Source: an uncultured Lachnospiraceae bacterium (GTDB taxonomy: Bacteria > Bacillota > Clostridia > Lachnospirales > Lachnospiraceae). From it: DNA of 64,000 bases. The translations under genes were made by a program, and so were the position numbers. Below the pieces are notes generated by a model that was given only the letters and a program-made list of their open reading frames with translations, was not told where the DNA came from and did not search any database. The DNA is taken from the NCBI GenBank assembly GCA_947165275.1, contig CAMUZQ010000003.1, positions 24,587 to 88,586 of the forward strand, written 5' to 3'. This document shows, in pieces, positions 55,789 through 64,000 of the stretch (within the stretch, counting starts at the first letter, position 1; each line of letters opens with the position of its first letter).

Positions 55789-57907
55789 TATGCTTACAGA
55801 AGACCTTAAGCGAAGGATATGGCCCCTTGCCCTTTCCCTGACAGGCTTTTTCTTTGCGCTGCCTGTACTGGCTCTTATCAAGGCTGAAGACCATCTTAAC
55901 TCACTGCATCTGGGATATGACAATCTGGCATCGCTCCGGATCTCCTACGCAAGATTTACCCTGGGCGGATCCAACGGTTTCGTGATAGCCGGACTCATGA
56001 TCATGGCCGTGCTCAATGCAGTACATGGAATGAAATATCTTCACAGCCGACAGGAAGCGGATTTCTACGGCTCGGTTCCGGTGCTCCGCACCTCAAAATT
56101 TGCCGCTGCATATATCAACGGCATACTGATAGCCTTAATACCCTATCTGCTGATGTATGTATTTGCAGTGATCATCGGGGTGACTAACGGTCTGCTGACT
56201 CCTGAGGGTCTGTCCTTCGGAATCCGGACAGTGCTGCTTGAGACCGCCGGCTTTCTTCTGATCTACAGCTTCGTTATCATAGCCGCGATCCTTACCGGTC
56301 ATAATGCAGTCACACTCGCCGGGGCAGCTGTGCTCCTGTTCGTACCGGAAGCATACGTACTGCTTTTGGAAGGCTATGCCACTGACTATTTCGTCACAAA
56401 ATACAGTACAGATCCCGGGCATACAGCGTATCTTTCCCCGGTAACTCTGTTTTTCAAGATGCTGGCTGTCGATGATGTCTACAGCTCCGCTTATATGACA
56501 CCTTTGAGCTATCCTGTGTCCAGCTTTGTGATAGCCTTCATCTGTGCAGCTGTAACGGTCTGTCTGTTTTTTGTATCACACTGGCTTATAAAGCAGCGTC
56601 CTGCAGAAGCCGCCGGCAAGGCCATGGCATTTGACAAGACAAAATCTGTCATAAAGATCATAATAATGATCCCTGTGGCGATGGCTTTCGGAGCCTTCTT
56701 CCCTTCACTTAATGAGGGCGGAAGCACCTATGCATGGCTTATCTTCGGTCTCGTAGTCGGACTGATACTTGCACATTCGGTCATCGAGATAATATATGAA
56801 TTTGATTTCAAGGCCTGCATCCGTCATATACCCTCTGCAATGATAAGCGCAGTTATCACTTCAGCGATAGTATCCTTCTTTGTATTTGATCCCCTGGGGT
56901 ACGATACGAGACTTCCCGGGAAGGAAAGCCTTGAAAGCGCTGCCGTCTATCTTCCCGGCATAAACAGCAGCTATGCCTCATACGACTTCACATATGCGGC
57001 CGGTATCACCGAAGCAGACCTTCATATGAACAAAATGATGCTGACTGATATCGAGGATGTTTATACTCTGGCTGAAGCAGGGACAGAGTTTGCGAAGGAA
57101 TACAGATGGCGGGGAAAAAACCCTCCTGAACTGAACGCGGGCGGCTCCGCTTCCCGCTACGTCGAGATTTCAATTCTGCTCAGAAAGAAAAACGGCGGAG
57201 AATTCAGGCGATCCTATTATTTTGACAAGGAGGATGCCGATAATATCAAGGCTTTGTGTCATATTTATGATACGGAGGAATATAAAAAGAATACATATGA
57301 GATCTTCATGGAGGAGGAGCGTCTGGAAAAATACAATATCGACATTCAGACACTGTCCTTTGAATCCGGCAGATATTCAGATTCCCTCAAGCTGTCCGAT
57401 GCGGAGATAAAGGCACTTTGCGATACGATGGCCGAAGAAACAAAGGGATTATCTGTTGAGTATCTTGAGAGCGAGGCCCCCGTCGGGTATATATCGCTTG
57501 ATACAAAGCCTTCGGATGGTGCCACCTATAACAGCATCTATACCGTTCCTCTGGGACATGTTTATCCCTCATTCACGGAAACCCTGGCTTTGCTCAACAG
57601 GTATGGCTTTAAGGCTTACGGAAAGCCCGAGGCTTCTGAAATAGACTACATCCTTCAGCTCATGTACAGCGATGACGGAACTGATATATCAGAACGCATA
57701 GACAGTACCTCTGAGATAGAGGAGCTGCTTCCCGAGCTGATAAGCCAGGATTACGCCTCTGTCAATTACGCTATGCTGGATGTGGACAACAATGCCAATT
57801 TTGAGGTCCATTACAGGAAAACTCCGGTTCAGGCTGAGGAAGAAATGAACGCAGCCATCGAATATTTCATAAAAAGAGGCCCGGCCGGATCAGGCGGACA
57901 GCTATAG
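55763..57907 (+). CDS. large ABC permease-like membrane protein (DUF6449-like)
   Basis: 714 residues. An N-terminal membrane part of about ten helices (to about residue 385, with LIAGL and HSRQEADFYGSVPV loop typical of YtrC/D-like permeases) and a ~320-residue extracytoplasmic or cytoplasmic tail rich in Glu/Asp with strand-helix repeats, matching proteins annotated DUF6449. Partner of the upstream ATPase; the substrate is unknown. The start with GGGGGTAGAAGG ahead makes it overlap the ATPase gene by 26 bases; an ATG nine codons later is an alternative. It ends 13 bases from the convergent hypE stop with no terminator visible. Confidence 0.75.
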   Translation: MTSKRSFINMLTEDLKRRIWPLALSLTGFFFALPVLALIKAEDHLNSLHLGYDNLASLRISYARFTLGGSNGFVIAGLMIMAVLNAVHGMKYLHSRQEADFYGSVPVLRTSKFAAAYINGILIALIPYLLMYVFAVIIGVTNGLLTPEGLSFGIRTVLLETAGFLLIYSFVIIAAILTGHNAVTLAGAAVLLFVPEAYVLLLEGYATDYFVTKYSTDPGHTAYLSPVTLFFKMLAVDDVYSSAYMTPLSYPVSSFVIAFICAAVTVCLFFVSHWLIKQRPAEAAGKAMAFDKTKSVIKIIIMIPVAMAFGAFFPSLNEGGSTYAWLIFGLVVGLILAHSVIEIIYEFDFKACIRHIPSAMISAVITSAIVSFFVFDPLGYDTRLPGKESLESAAVYLPGINSSYASYDFTYAAGITEADLHMNKMMLTDIEDVYTLAEAGTEFAKEYRWRGKNPPELNAGGSASRYVEISILLRKKNGGEFRRSYYFDKEDADNIKALCHIYDTEEYKKNTYEIFMEEERLEKYNIDIQTLSFESGRYSDSLKLSDAEIKALCDTMAEETKGLSVEYLESEAPVGYISLDTKPSDGATYNSIYTVPLGHVYPSFTETLALLNRYGFKAYGKPEASEIDYILQLMYSDDGTDISERIDSTSEIEELLPELISQDYASVNYAMLDVDNNANFEVHYRKTPVQAEEEMNAAIEYFIKRGPAGSGGQL

Positions 57908-57920
57908 CCGGCAGATACAG

Positions 57921-58934
57921 CTAGCAGATACGCGGAAGCCCTTCCCCATACAGCGGACTGACGATCTTTACTCCCCCGATCGCAGTCCGCATTGTTACGT
58001 CTGCAGGATCGGAAGTGACCTTTCCTATGACCTCTGCCTTTTCGCCGTAGGGACTTCTTCTTATTATATCAAGTGCTTTATCCTGATCTTCCTCAGGCAG
58101 TACAAAGACACACTTTCCTTCATTCCCCATATAGAGAGGATCCAGTCCCAGTATGCCGCAAAACCCCCTTACCTCTTCCGAAACAGGTATGGCGGTCTCT
58201 TCGATACGGATATGAAGTCCGGAAGAAGAGGAAAATTCATTTAATATCGTCGCCAGGCCGCCTCTGGTTATATCTCTCATGGCATGTATGCATATTCCTG
58301 AGCCGATGAGTCCTGACACCATACAAACCAGCGGAGCAGCGTCTGAAAGTATATTGTTTTTTATGGACATCCGGCTTCCGAGTATCGCCGCATGATGATC
58401 TCCCAGACAGCCGGAAACCAGGACTGCATCCCCGGGTCTGATATTTGCGGGCGAAATATCCGTACTGATGTCCACAAAGCCGATGCCGGAGGTATTGATC
58501 ATGAGGCCCGGCTCACCCGGATCCGCCGGCTCTACCACCTTGGTGTCCCCGGTGACGATCTTCACCCCGGATTCTCTCGCGGTATCAGCCATAGAGCATA
58601 CTATTTTTTTCAGATCCTGTATGTCAAGACCTTCTTCCAGGATATATCCTGCCGTAATGTATGCCGGCACCGCCCCGCTCATAAGAAGATCATTCACTGT
58701 GCCGCATACCGCAAGCCTTCCTATATCGCCTCCCGGAAAAAATACCGGCTTTACCACATATGAATCCGTGGTGAAGGCGATCTTCTTTCCGTCTGCCGGC
58801 GGAAGCACGGCAGAATCAGAAAGCGGTTCCAGATAATCATTTGAGAAGGCTTCCCTGAAAATGTCACGGATCAGCTCTGCTGTCGCGCTCCCTCCGGCGC
58901 CATGGGTTTTATCTATTATCCCGTCCATATTCAC
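57921..58934 (-). CDS. hypE: hydrogenase maturation protein HypE
   Basis: 337 residues, AIR-synthase-like fold. In the known pathway HypE dehydrates a carbamoyl group on its C-terminal Cys to cyanide for the [NiFe] site. Visible: HGAGGSATAELI at the start, TTDSYVVKPVFFPGGDIGRLAV, ITGDTK and the C-terminal PRIC with the essential Cys337. Normal length. It overlaps the upstream methyltransferase gene by four bases. No [NiFe]-hydrogenase structural gene, hypA, hypB or hypF is in this window. Confidence 0.95.
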   Translation of the reverse strand: MNMDGIIDKTHGAGGSATAELIRDIFREAFSNDYLEPLSDSAVLPPADGKKIAFTTDSYVVKPVFFPGGDIGRLAVCGTVNDLLMSGAVPAYITAGYILEEGLDIQDLKKIVCSMADTARESGVKIVTGDTKVVEPADPGEPGLMINTSGIGFVDISTDISPANIRPGDAVLVSGCLGDHHAAILGSRMSIKNNILSDAAPLVCMVSGLIGSGICIHAMRDITRGGLATILNEFSSSSGLHIRIEETAIPVSEEVRGFCGILGLDPLYMGNEGKCVFVLPEEDQDKALDIIRRSPYGEKAEVIGKVTSDPADVTMRTAIGGVKIVSPLYGEGLPRIC

Positions 58935-59809
58935 ACCTTTTCACGGCTCCACCGCGCTGTTGAACCACAGGGCAGGATCAGCCCGCTGCCGCTCACGGGA
59001 AGTCCCACCTCATCTGCCATGACCCTGCCGCCGTATCTTTTTGTAAAAAGAAGCTCCATCATATACATAAGGACCGCAGGCTGAAGACCGGTGGTATAGG
59101 AATTAAGTATCACAAAAGCCGCATCCTCTGATATGAGGTCTGCAGTAAGCTTCAGGAATTCAAAAATATCCTCTTCCATTTTCCATACCTCACCCTTGGG
59201 CCCGCGGCCGTAGGATGGGGGATCTAATATGACTGCATCGTATTTATTACCCCGTCGGATCTCCCTCTCTGCAAATTTCCGGCAGTCATCCACTATCCAT
59301 CTGCAGCTCTCATGGGCTATCCCCGAGGCTGCCGCATTCTCCCTGGCCCAGCCTGTCATCCCCTTTGACGCATCCACATGAGTCACATGCGCACCGGCTT
59401 TTGCAGCCGAGACTGTCGCACCACCGGTGTAGGCAAAAAGATTCAATACCCTTGTCTCCTTCCCCTGCTTCTTTCTTGCCCCTATCAGCCGCGCTGCATA
59501 ATCCCAGTTTGCAGCCTGCTCCGGAAAAAGTCCGGTATGCTTGAAGGAAAAGGGTTTCAGGTTAAACCTCAGATCTCCGTAGGATATCTGCCATTCCTCA
59601 GGGAGATCATCAAATTCCCAGTGTCCGCCTCCCTTATCACTCCTGAAATAATGCCCGTTGGGTCTCCTCCACCGGCTGTCCTTCTTCGGAGTATCCCATA
59701 TGACCTGGGGGTCGGGACGCACAAGGATATATTCTCCCCACCTTTCCAGCTTTTCTCCTCCGGAGGTATCTATCACCTCATAGTCTTTCCATCTTTCCGG
59801 TATTATCAA
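58931..59809 (-). CDS. SAM-dependent RNA methyltransferase, RlmI/YbiB-like, within the hyp cluster
   Basis: 292 residues. Motif I VLNLFAYTGGATVSAAKAGA (about 121-140), acidic VDASKG, and motif IV AVILDPPSYGRGPKGEVW, the DPPSY type of rRNA m5C methyltransferases. The N-terminal PUA RNA-binding domain of RlmI is lacking, replaced by a ~110-residue region with many Trp and Arg. Embedded between hypD (18 bases upstream) and hypE (four-base overlap), which is not expected for hydrogenase maturation; it may be a hitchhiker or act on RNA only. Confidence 0.85.
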   Translation of the reverse strand: MIIPERWKDYEVIDTSGGEKLERWGEYILVRPDPQVIWDTPKKDSRWRRPNGHYFRSDKGGGHWEFDDLPEEWQISYGDLRFNLKPFSFKHTGLFPEQAANWDYAARLIGARKKQGKETRVLNLFAYTGGATVSAAKAGAHVTHVDASKGMTGWARENAAASGIAHESCRWIVDDCRKFAEREIRRGNKYDAVILDPPSYGRGPKGEVWKMEEDIFEFLKLTADLISEDAAFVILNSYTTGLQPAVLMYMMELLFTKRYGGRVMADEVGLPVSGSGLILPCGSTARWSREKV

Positions 59810-59827
59810 CTTTATCTCCTCTATATT

Positions 59828-60859
59828 TTATATCCTGTTCTTCATGCAGTTAAAGCAGGCTCCCTCCTGTGAAACCATACAGGCTCCCACAGGATGCTCC
59901 GGTGTGCATTTTGTAAAGAATAAAGGGCAGTCCCCGGGGTCACACTTCCCCGTTATCACCTCTGAGCATCTGCAGCCCTTTACATTCCTGTCCATATCAA
60001 GATTCCTGCTCCCCGCATCATATTTTATATATTTCTCTCTAAGATACAGCCCCGATCCCTGGATAAGACCCATTCCTCTCCAGGCCGCATCACCTGCCTC
60101 AAAAAAGCTCCTGACGGCTGCCCTGGCTTTCCCGTTCCCCCCGCTTTTAACCGCTCGTGGATATAGATTCAGAAATCCTGCCTCTTCCTTCCCTGCAAGG
60201 CGGACCAGCGCATATAATGCGGCTGTGAGCTCCTTTCCCGTAAATCCCGAGACAACAAAGGGTACACCGAGCTCCTCAGACAGCCTTTTGTATGCATCTG
60301 TCCCGGCGATGACAGCCACGTGTCCCGGAGCAAGAAAACCATCGATCCCGTCGGATACCCTGCGTATGGCCTTAGGCATGGTCTTCAGAGAGGTAAGCAG
60401 CCTTATATTATCTATCCCCTCCTCCTCTGCCTGTGACAGCATGGAAGCAAAGACGGGCGCAGTTGTCTCAAAACCGACCGCTGCAAAGATAAAGGTACGA
60501 TATCTGTCCTTCTTCGCGAATGTGAGCATCTCCGACGGCGAATATACGAATCTGATATCAGCCCCCTGTGCCCGGGCCTGATTCAGACTCCCCGCCGAGC
60601 CCGGAACTCTTAAAAGATCTCCGAAACTCACTATCACATTCCCGGGTTCATGCGACAGAGCTATGAGCCTGTCTATATATTCCGTGACAGTGACGCACAC
60701 CGGGCATCCGGGGCCGGAGATAAGACGGATCCTTTCCGAGAGCATGGAGGGAATCCCGTTCTGAACTATGCCTGCAGTATGTGTACCGCACACCTCCATC
60801 AGCCTGAGCTCCCGGCCCTTATATTCCTTCAGGTATTCAGCCGCATCCGAAAGCTTCAT
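59828..60859 (-). CDS. hypD: hydrogenase maturation protein HypD
   Basis: 343 residues. HypD holds a 4Fe-4S cluster and, with HypC, assembles Fe(CN)2CO. Motifs: MEVCGTHT, SGPGCPVCVT (catalytic thiols), GFETTAPV and the Cys-rich C-terminus (CRCSEVITGKCDPGDC, then CTPEHPVGACMVSQEGAC and CMKN). The start at 60859 is chosen over an ATG 14 codons upstream since that would overlap hypC and lacks a site. Just 10 bases after hypC. Confidence 0.95.
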   Translation of the reverse strand: MKLSDAAEYLKEYKGRELRLMEVCGTHTAGIVQNGIPSMLSERIRLISGPGCPVCVTVTEYIDRLIALSHEPGNVIVSFGDLLRVPGSAGSLNQARAQGADIRFVYSPSEMLTFAKKDRYRTFIFAAVGFETTAPVFASMLSQAEEEGIDNIRLLTSLKTMPKAIRRVSDGIDGFLAPGHVAVIAGTDAYKRLSEELGVPFVVSGFTGKELTAALYALVRLAGKEEAGFLNLYPRAVKSGGNGKARAAVRSFFEAGDAAWRGMGLIQGSGLYLREKYIKYDAGSRNLDMDRNVKGCRCSEVITGKCDPGDCPLFFTKCTPEHPVGACMVSQEGACFNCMKNRI

Positions 60860-60869
60860 GACACCGCTT

Positions 60870-61082
60870 CTATAACTCTTCCATAAGGCGCAGGATCTCA
60901 TCCATTTCCTCCGCCTCCGTTTCTGTCAGCTTCTGGATGATACATCCTGCATGTACAAGGACTCTGTCTCCGACTTCACATTGTGTAAGGCCGGCTTCCG
61001 CTTCTACTATATTTCCACCAAAGTCCACGTCCGCCTTATGCCCTCTTTTTTCTATTATCACTCCGCCCGATGCTATACACAT
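60870..61082 (-). CDS. hypC: hydrogenase maturation chaperone HypC
   Basis: 70 residues starting MCIASGG: Cys2 after Met1 is the essential ligand of HypC/HybG. Other landmarks are GGNIVEAEAGL, VGDRVLVHAGCIIQKL with the conserved His, and an acidic C-terminal helix. The consensus MCLAIPG is altered to MCIASGG. GGAGTAAACAT precedes the ATG; 32 codons of open frame upstream are dismissed because Cys2 must follow the start. First of the hyp genes. Confidence 0.93.
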   Translation of the reverse strand: MCIASGGVIIEKRGHKADVDFGGNIVEAEAGLTQCEVGDRVLVHAGCIIQKLTETEAEEMDEILRLMEEL

Positions 61083-61140
61083 ATGTTTACTCCGTCTGTC
61101 CCTTTCTGAACAGATACGATAACTTTCACATAATGTATTG

Positions 61141-63339
61141 TCAAGTCTTCCCGCCCTGAGTCTCATCTGTCCTGCCATGCAGGAACCGTGATCTCCTGAC
61201 CTGCCTTATATATCTTAGAAGCCTTTTATATCCCTCTTCCGCCTCTCTCAGCTCCTCCCCGGAGATGCTTTTTCCCGAATACAGAAGCTTCTCATATGTT
61301 TCACAGAAAACCAGACAGTCTTCGGGCACGCGTCCGCTCAGCCTGGCACGGTATTCACTGATGGTCTCAAACTCACCCCTTCCTTCTTTGATCTTTTTAA
61401 GCAGCTCCATATCCCGGTGGCAGAGCCATATGCCTTTTTCTTTTACGCTCATACTCCTGTATCGCAGCTTTTTTATGATACCGTCAAGCAGAAACAAGAT
61501 CCCTGCAAGAGCGATCCCCGAAGCCGGCGGGATAAGGATCTGATACCATCGTACTGAAGACAGCCCCCTGTCAGTATCTTCACGGATATCCTCCGGTCCG
61601 TTTTCCGACAGTGTCATCTCATTTACTGCTTCCTTTGCCTCCCCTGCATCCGGCCTGTTCCATGAAACCGTATTTGCAAGTCCGGGCGTTGGCTCGAACA
61701 CAAACCATCCGACTCCGTCGATATAAGCCTCCGGCCATGCATGGGCAGAGGAAGAAAGAACCTCGATATGAGATCTTCTGCCTGCAGGAACCCTGAAGCC
61801 CTGTACATAACGCGCCGGTATTCCGTACGCTCTTGCAAGAAGCACGAAGGAGGTCGCGAAATAGCTGCAATACCCCGCCTGCTTCTCAAGTATGAAATGA
61901 TCAAGAAAGCTTTTCTCATCCTTGACGCTCTCGGGTAATCTGCCGGGCTTATCTGTATATGAAAACCCCTTAAGAAACTTTTCTATACAGAGCAGCTTTT
62001 CATAATCGCTGCTGCCTTCTGCCGTAATCCCCTCCATATAGTCTGCAAGCTCAGGTGAAATCGCGGGTTTTTTGCCATATATTTCATATATCATATCCCT
62101 GTATTTCTGATACTCTTCATGCTCCTCCATGCTGATACCGCTTTGCTTCTGTGCCCTGATCCAGCTCGCGGAGGTGACCGCATGCCCCTTATCAAGCAGC
62201 TCTTCAAATGCGGGATCTCCTCTGTTGATCCTGTAGTAAGATATCCGGTAAGGTTCCTTTGACTTTGTCCTGTCCGAAAAACGAAGATCTCCTCCCTCAG
62301 GCAGGAGATCTGCTCCCTCCGCGGCTGCCGCCTTGGCTGTTGAAAATGCGAACCCTGTCCTTATATCCTTATATTCTATCCTTATCTGTGCCGGCTTCAT
62401 CATATCTGACAGCTCAGAGCCTTCAGATGCATCCATTACGGCAGAAAGTGTTTCCAGAGTATCATATCCCTTTTCATCCATCGTACTTCCATCTGTTTTT
62501 TCCCAGTTCCTTCCGTTGAAGGTATCAAAGCTCCTGCCGGAAAGATACAGCCTCGGATCACATTCCGCCGAAGGATACAGCTCCATTACCGGATAGTCCG
62601 TATCTGTGAGATCTCCTCCGAAGCCACCCCTGTCCGAAAAGCCTATTACCGGGGCATTTGAATCCCATCCATCTGCCGAAAACAGCTCCTCGAGCAGCAT
62701 TACGTATCCGCTTTGGATTTTCCGGGACAGACTTCGTACAAACTGCCAGTCATATGGTTCGGACGGCACTTTGATGAAAAGCATTATCAGAAAAATCAGT
62801 ATCATGAAGGGTGAGATAAATACCAGATGCTTATCGTAAGACGTATCCCCTTCTTTTACCGTGTGTCTCTGAATGAGATCCGCTATGGTGATCAGTACGT
62901 AAAAAAGCAGGATACAGACGGAAGCCCTGTTCATGCTTTTCCCGTACAGCAGTAGAAAAGGCAGGGCCGCGAGGGCAGCAGCAACCGTGGCCATGCGAAA
63001 CCTTATCGACAGGGAAGCCGCATATCCTGTGAGGAAACAGCCGGCAGCGACCAGGATCTCCAGCAGGATAAAACGATGATCATATATCCGGTTCAGTCTC
63101 TCACCAGGCGGTATCATGATCATCACCGCAAGGACCGCTGAAAGAGTTATTCCCGGAAGGATCCCCTTCTGTCCGCGCTTCAGGCATTTCAATAGAAGCA
63201 GATAAAGCGATGTTGCAGCTGTTATTGCAAGCCACTGCTGAGGTACTGTATTCCCTGAAATAAAAACATGTAAAAATGCAGAAGCCGTAAGGGCGCACGG
63301 AAGGATCAAAAGCACCTTGTATAAAAAAAATACCGTCAT
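61141..63339 (-). CDS. transglutaminase-like membrane protein, TgpA type
   Basis: 732 residues. About six N-terminal membrane helices (to about 195), an extracytoplasmic domain with a papain-like transglutaminase core: GYCSYFATSFVLLARAYGIPARYV (split: Cys in AGYCSYF, His in SSAHAWPEAY, third residue in WFVFEPTPG), one helix at about 600, and a cytoplasmic C-terminal domain (DUF4129-like). It overlaps the DUF58 gene before it by four bases; the pair is typical of MoxR/DUF58/TgpA clusters. Substrate unknown. A 58-base gap separates it from hypC. Confidence 0.88.
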   Translation of the reverse strand: MTVFFLYKVLLILPCALTASAFLHVFISGNTVPQQWLAITAATSLYLLLLKCLKRGQKGILPGITLSAVLAVMIMIPPGERLNRIYDHRFILLEILVAAGCFLTGYAASLSIRFRMATVAAALAALPFLLLYGKSMNRASVCILLFYVLITIADLIQRHTVKEGDTSYDKHLVFISPFMILIFLIMLFIKVPSEPYDWQFVRSLSRKIQSGYVMLLEELFSADGWDSNAPVIGFSDRGGFGGDLTDTDYPVMELYPSAECDPRLYLSGRSFDTFNGRNWEKTDGSTMDEKGYDTLETLSAVMDASEGSELSDMMKPAQIRIEYKDIRTGFAFSTAKAAAAEGADLLPEGGDLRFSDRTKSKEPYRISYYRINRGDPAFEELLDKGHAVTSASWIRAQKQSGISMEEHEEYQKYRDMIYEIYGKKPAISPELADYMEGITAEGSSDYEKLLCIEKFLKGFSYTDKPGRLPESVKDEKSFLDHFILEKQAGYCSYFATSFVLLARAYGIPARYVQGFRVPAGRRSHIEVLSSSAHAWPEAYIDGVGWFVFEPTPGLANTVSWNRPDAGEAKEAVNEMTLSENGPEDIREDTDRGLSSVRWYQILIPPASGIALAGILFLLDGIIKKLRYRSMSVKEKGIWLCHRDMELLKKIKEGRGEFETISEYRARLSGRVPEDCLVFCETYEKLLYSGKSISGEELREAEEGYKRLLRYIRQVRRSRFLHGRTDETQGGKT

Positions 63340-64000
63340 ATGCTCTCCTCCAGAGGGCTGTCTGTCCCTATATATATGACTTCCCGGTCACCGCTGCCAT
63401 CATCCCGGTCAGCTGCATATCCCTTCTGTCCGACAACATATATCCTCACCGGCAGATTCCCGGGATTTACTTTTTCTATCCAGCCGAAGGCTTCCTTATC
63501 CTGCTCCGATATCAGGAATATCAGCATCCGGTATTCCGAAAGAGCCCCGGTTTCATACTGCCTTGCAAGTATTTCCTTCAATGTCATTTCCTTACGAAAG
63601 CTATAGGTTCGCATAAGCTCATACAGCGCTTCGAAGGAAGCCGTATCACTTACCGCGTTTTTTTGTATATCCGAGCTTATGACATCTACAGGGATATTCT
63701 TTTCCACATAATAAAGAGACAGAGCCAGAAGAAGCTCTATCATTTTATTTTCGGGAGGAAGATATCCTTCCATCCTCTCCTCGTAGCGCCGTGGATCCAT
63801 TATCATCACTATACCCTTTTTTTCCTCACTCTTTTTTTCACGCATCATAAGCTTCTGCCTCGCTGCGCTCGCCTTCCAGTGAAGAAACCGTACATCGTCT
63901 CCGGGAATATATTCCTTTACAGTGATATCAGGCATATTCCTGTCCATATAGCTGTCCCGGCCGGAGTCATAAGGCTCCTCCCTTCCGCTCAGCCCGGAAA
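63336..64000 (-). CDS. DUF58-domain protein (5' end beyond the window)
   Basis: The frame is open from the right edge (position 64000) through 63336, about 221 residues. It contains the DUF58 core VKEYIPGDDVRFLHWKASA and a vWA-like beta-alpha fold (GIVMIMDPRRYEE, MLIFLISEQD). The first ATG seen at 63947 is internal, since conserved sequence runs upstream of it to the edge. DUF58 proteins cluster with MoxR ATPases and TgpA-type transglutaminases as here; exact function unknown. Confidence 0.88.
   Translation of the reverse strand, partial: SGLSGREEPYDSGRDSYMDRNMPDITVKEYIPGDDVRFLHWKASAARQKLMMREKKSEEKKGIVMIMDPRRYEERMEGYLPPENKMIELLLALSLYYVEKNIPVDVISSDIQKNAVSDTASFEALYELMRTYSFRKEMTLKEILARQYETGALSEYRMLIFLISEQDKEAFGWIEKVNPGNLPVRIYVVGQKGYAADRDDGSGDREVIYIGTDSPLEESI

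Overview
The window reads as a chromosomal segment of a Gram-positive anaerobe of the class Clostridia, most likely family Lachnospiraceae. This is inferred from gene content: an hrcA-grpE-dnaK-dnaJ operon and a groES-groEL operon, each with a CIRCE operator; a uvrC-hprK-glucokinase-murB cluster; a cellobiose phosphorylase with a CUT1 sugar importer; an [FeFe]-hydrogenase-like sensor kinase; and sigma-A promoters of the TTGACA/TATAAT type. No rRNA, phage, integrase, transposase or CRISPR array was seen. One tRNA (Pro, UGG) is present.

Layout. 1-2.8 kb: end of an unidentified gene, then proC, a TrmH-family RNA methyltransferase and pfkA (minus strand). 2.9-9.2 kb: a tight seven-gene minus-strand unit holding a B12-binding radical SAM protein, a MATE transporter fused to an anti-sigma-type ATPase, an ExbB/TolQ channel protein, an ExbD protein, two further membrane proteins with ExbD-like outer domains, and a membrane-anchored OB-fold-like protein. 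This is the most system-like uncharacterised locus here. 9.5-13.4 kb: HU, a C_GCAxxG_C_C redox protein and a 984-residue hydrogenase-like hybrid histidine kinase. 13.4-21.4 kb: aldo/keto reductase, histidine phosphatase, SDR, groES-groEL, a COG2509-type flavoprotein and IPP isomerase, with two gene remnants. 21.7-25.4 kb: a THUMP methyltransferase, amidase-like protein, rdgB, a YfcE-like phosphoesterase, tRNA-Pro and a decayed inverted copy of the methyltransferase 5' end.

25.4-32.9 kb is a beta-glucoside module: CUT1 permeases, binding lipoprotein, LacI regulator and divergent cellobiose phosphorylase. 32.9-38.9 kb is a YtfQRT/YjfF-like pentose or galactofuranose ABC system with two paralogous binding proteins. 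39.1-43.9 kb carries murB, a ROK glucokinase, hprK and uvrC. 44-46.2 kb has a fucose/arabinose isomerase-like enzyme and an HPr-like protein that keeps the regulatory serine but lacks the catalytic histidine, so with HprK it looks like a Crh-type catabolite-repression module. A 164-bp nested palindromic element follows at 46.3 kb.

46.5-54.4 kb: a large membrane protein, thiI, dnaJ, dnaK, grpE and hrcA. 54.4-57.9 kb: a GntR (YtrA-type) regulated ABC exporter-like operon. 57.9-64 kb: hypE, a methyltransferase, hypD and hypC, preceded in the same direction by a TgpA-like transglutaminase and a DUF58 protein cut by the window edge. Overall the segment mixes housekeeping genes (stress chaperones, DNA repair, glycolysis) with plant-sugar uptake and phosphorolysis and with hydrogen and redox sensing. 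All functions are inferred from visible motifs; no database search was run.
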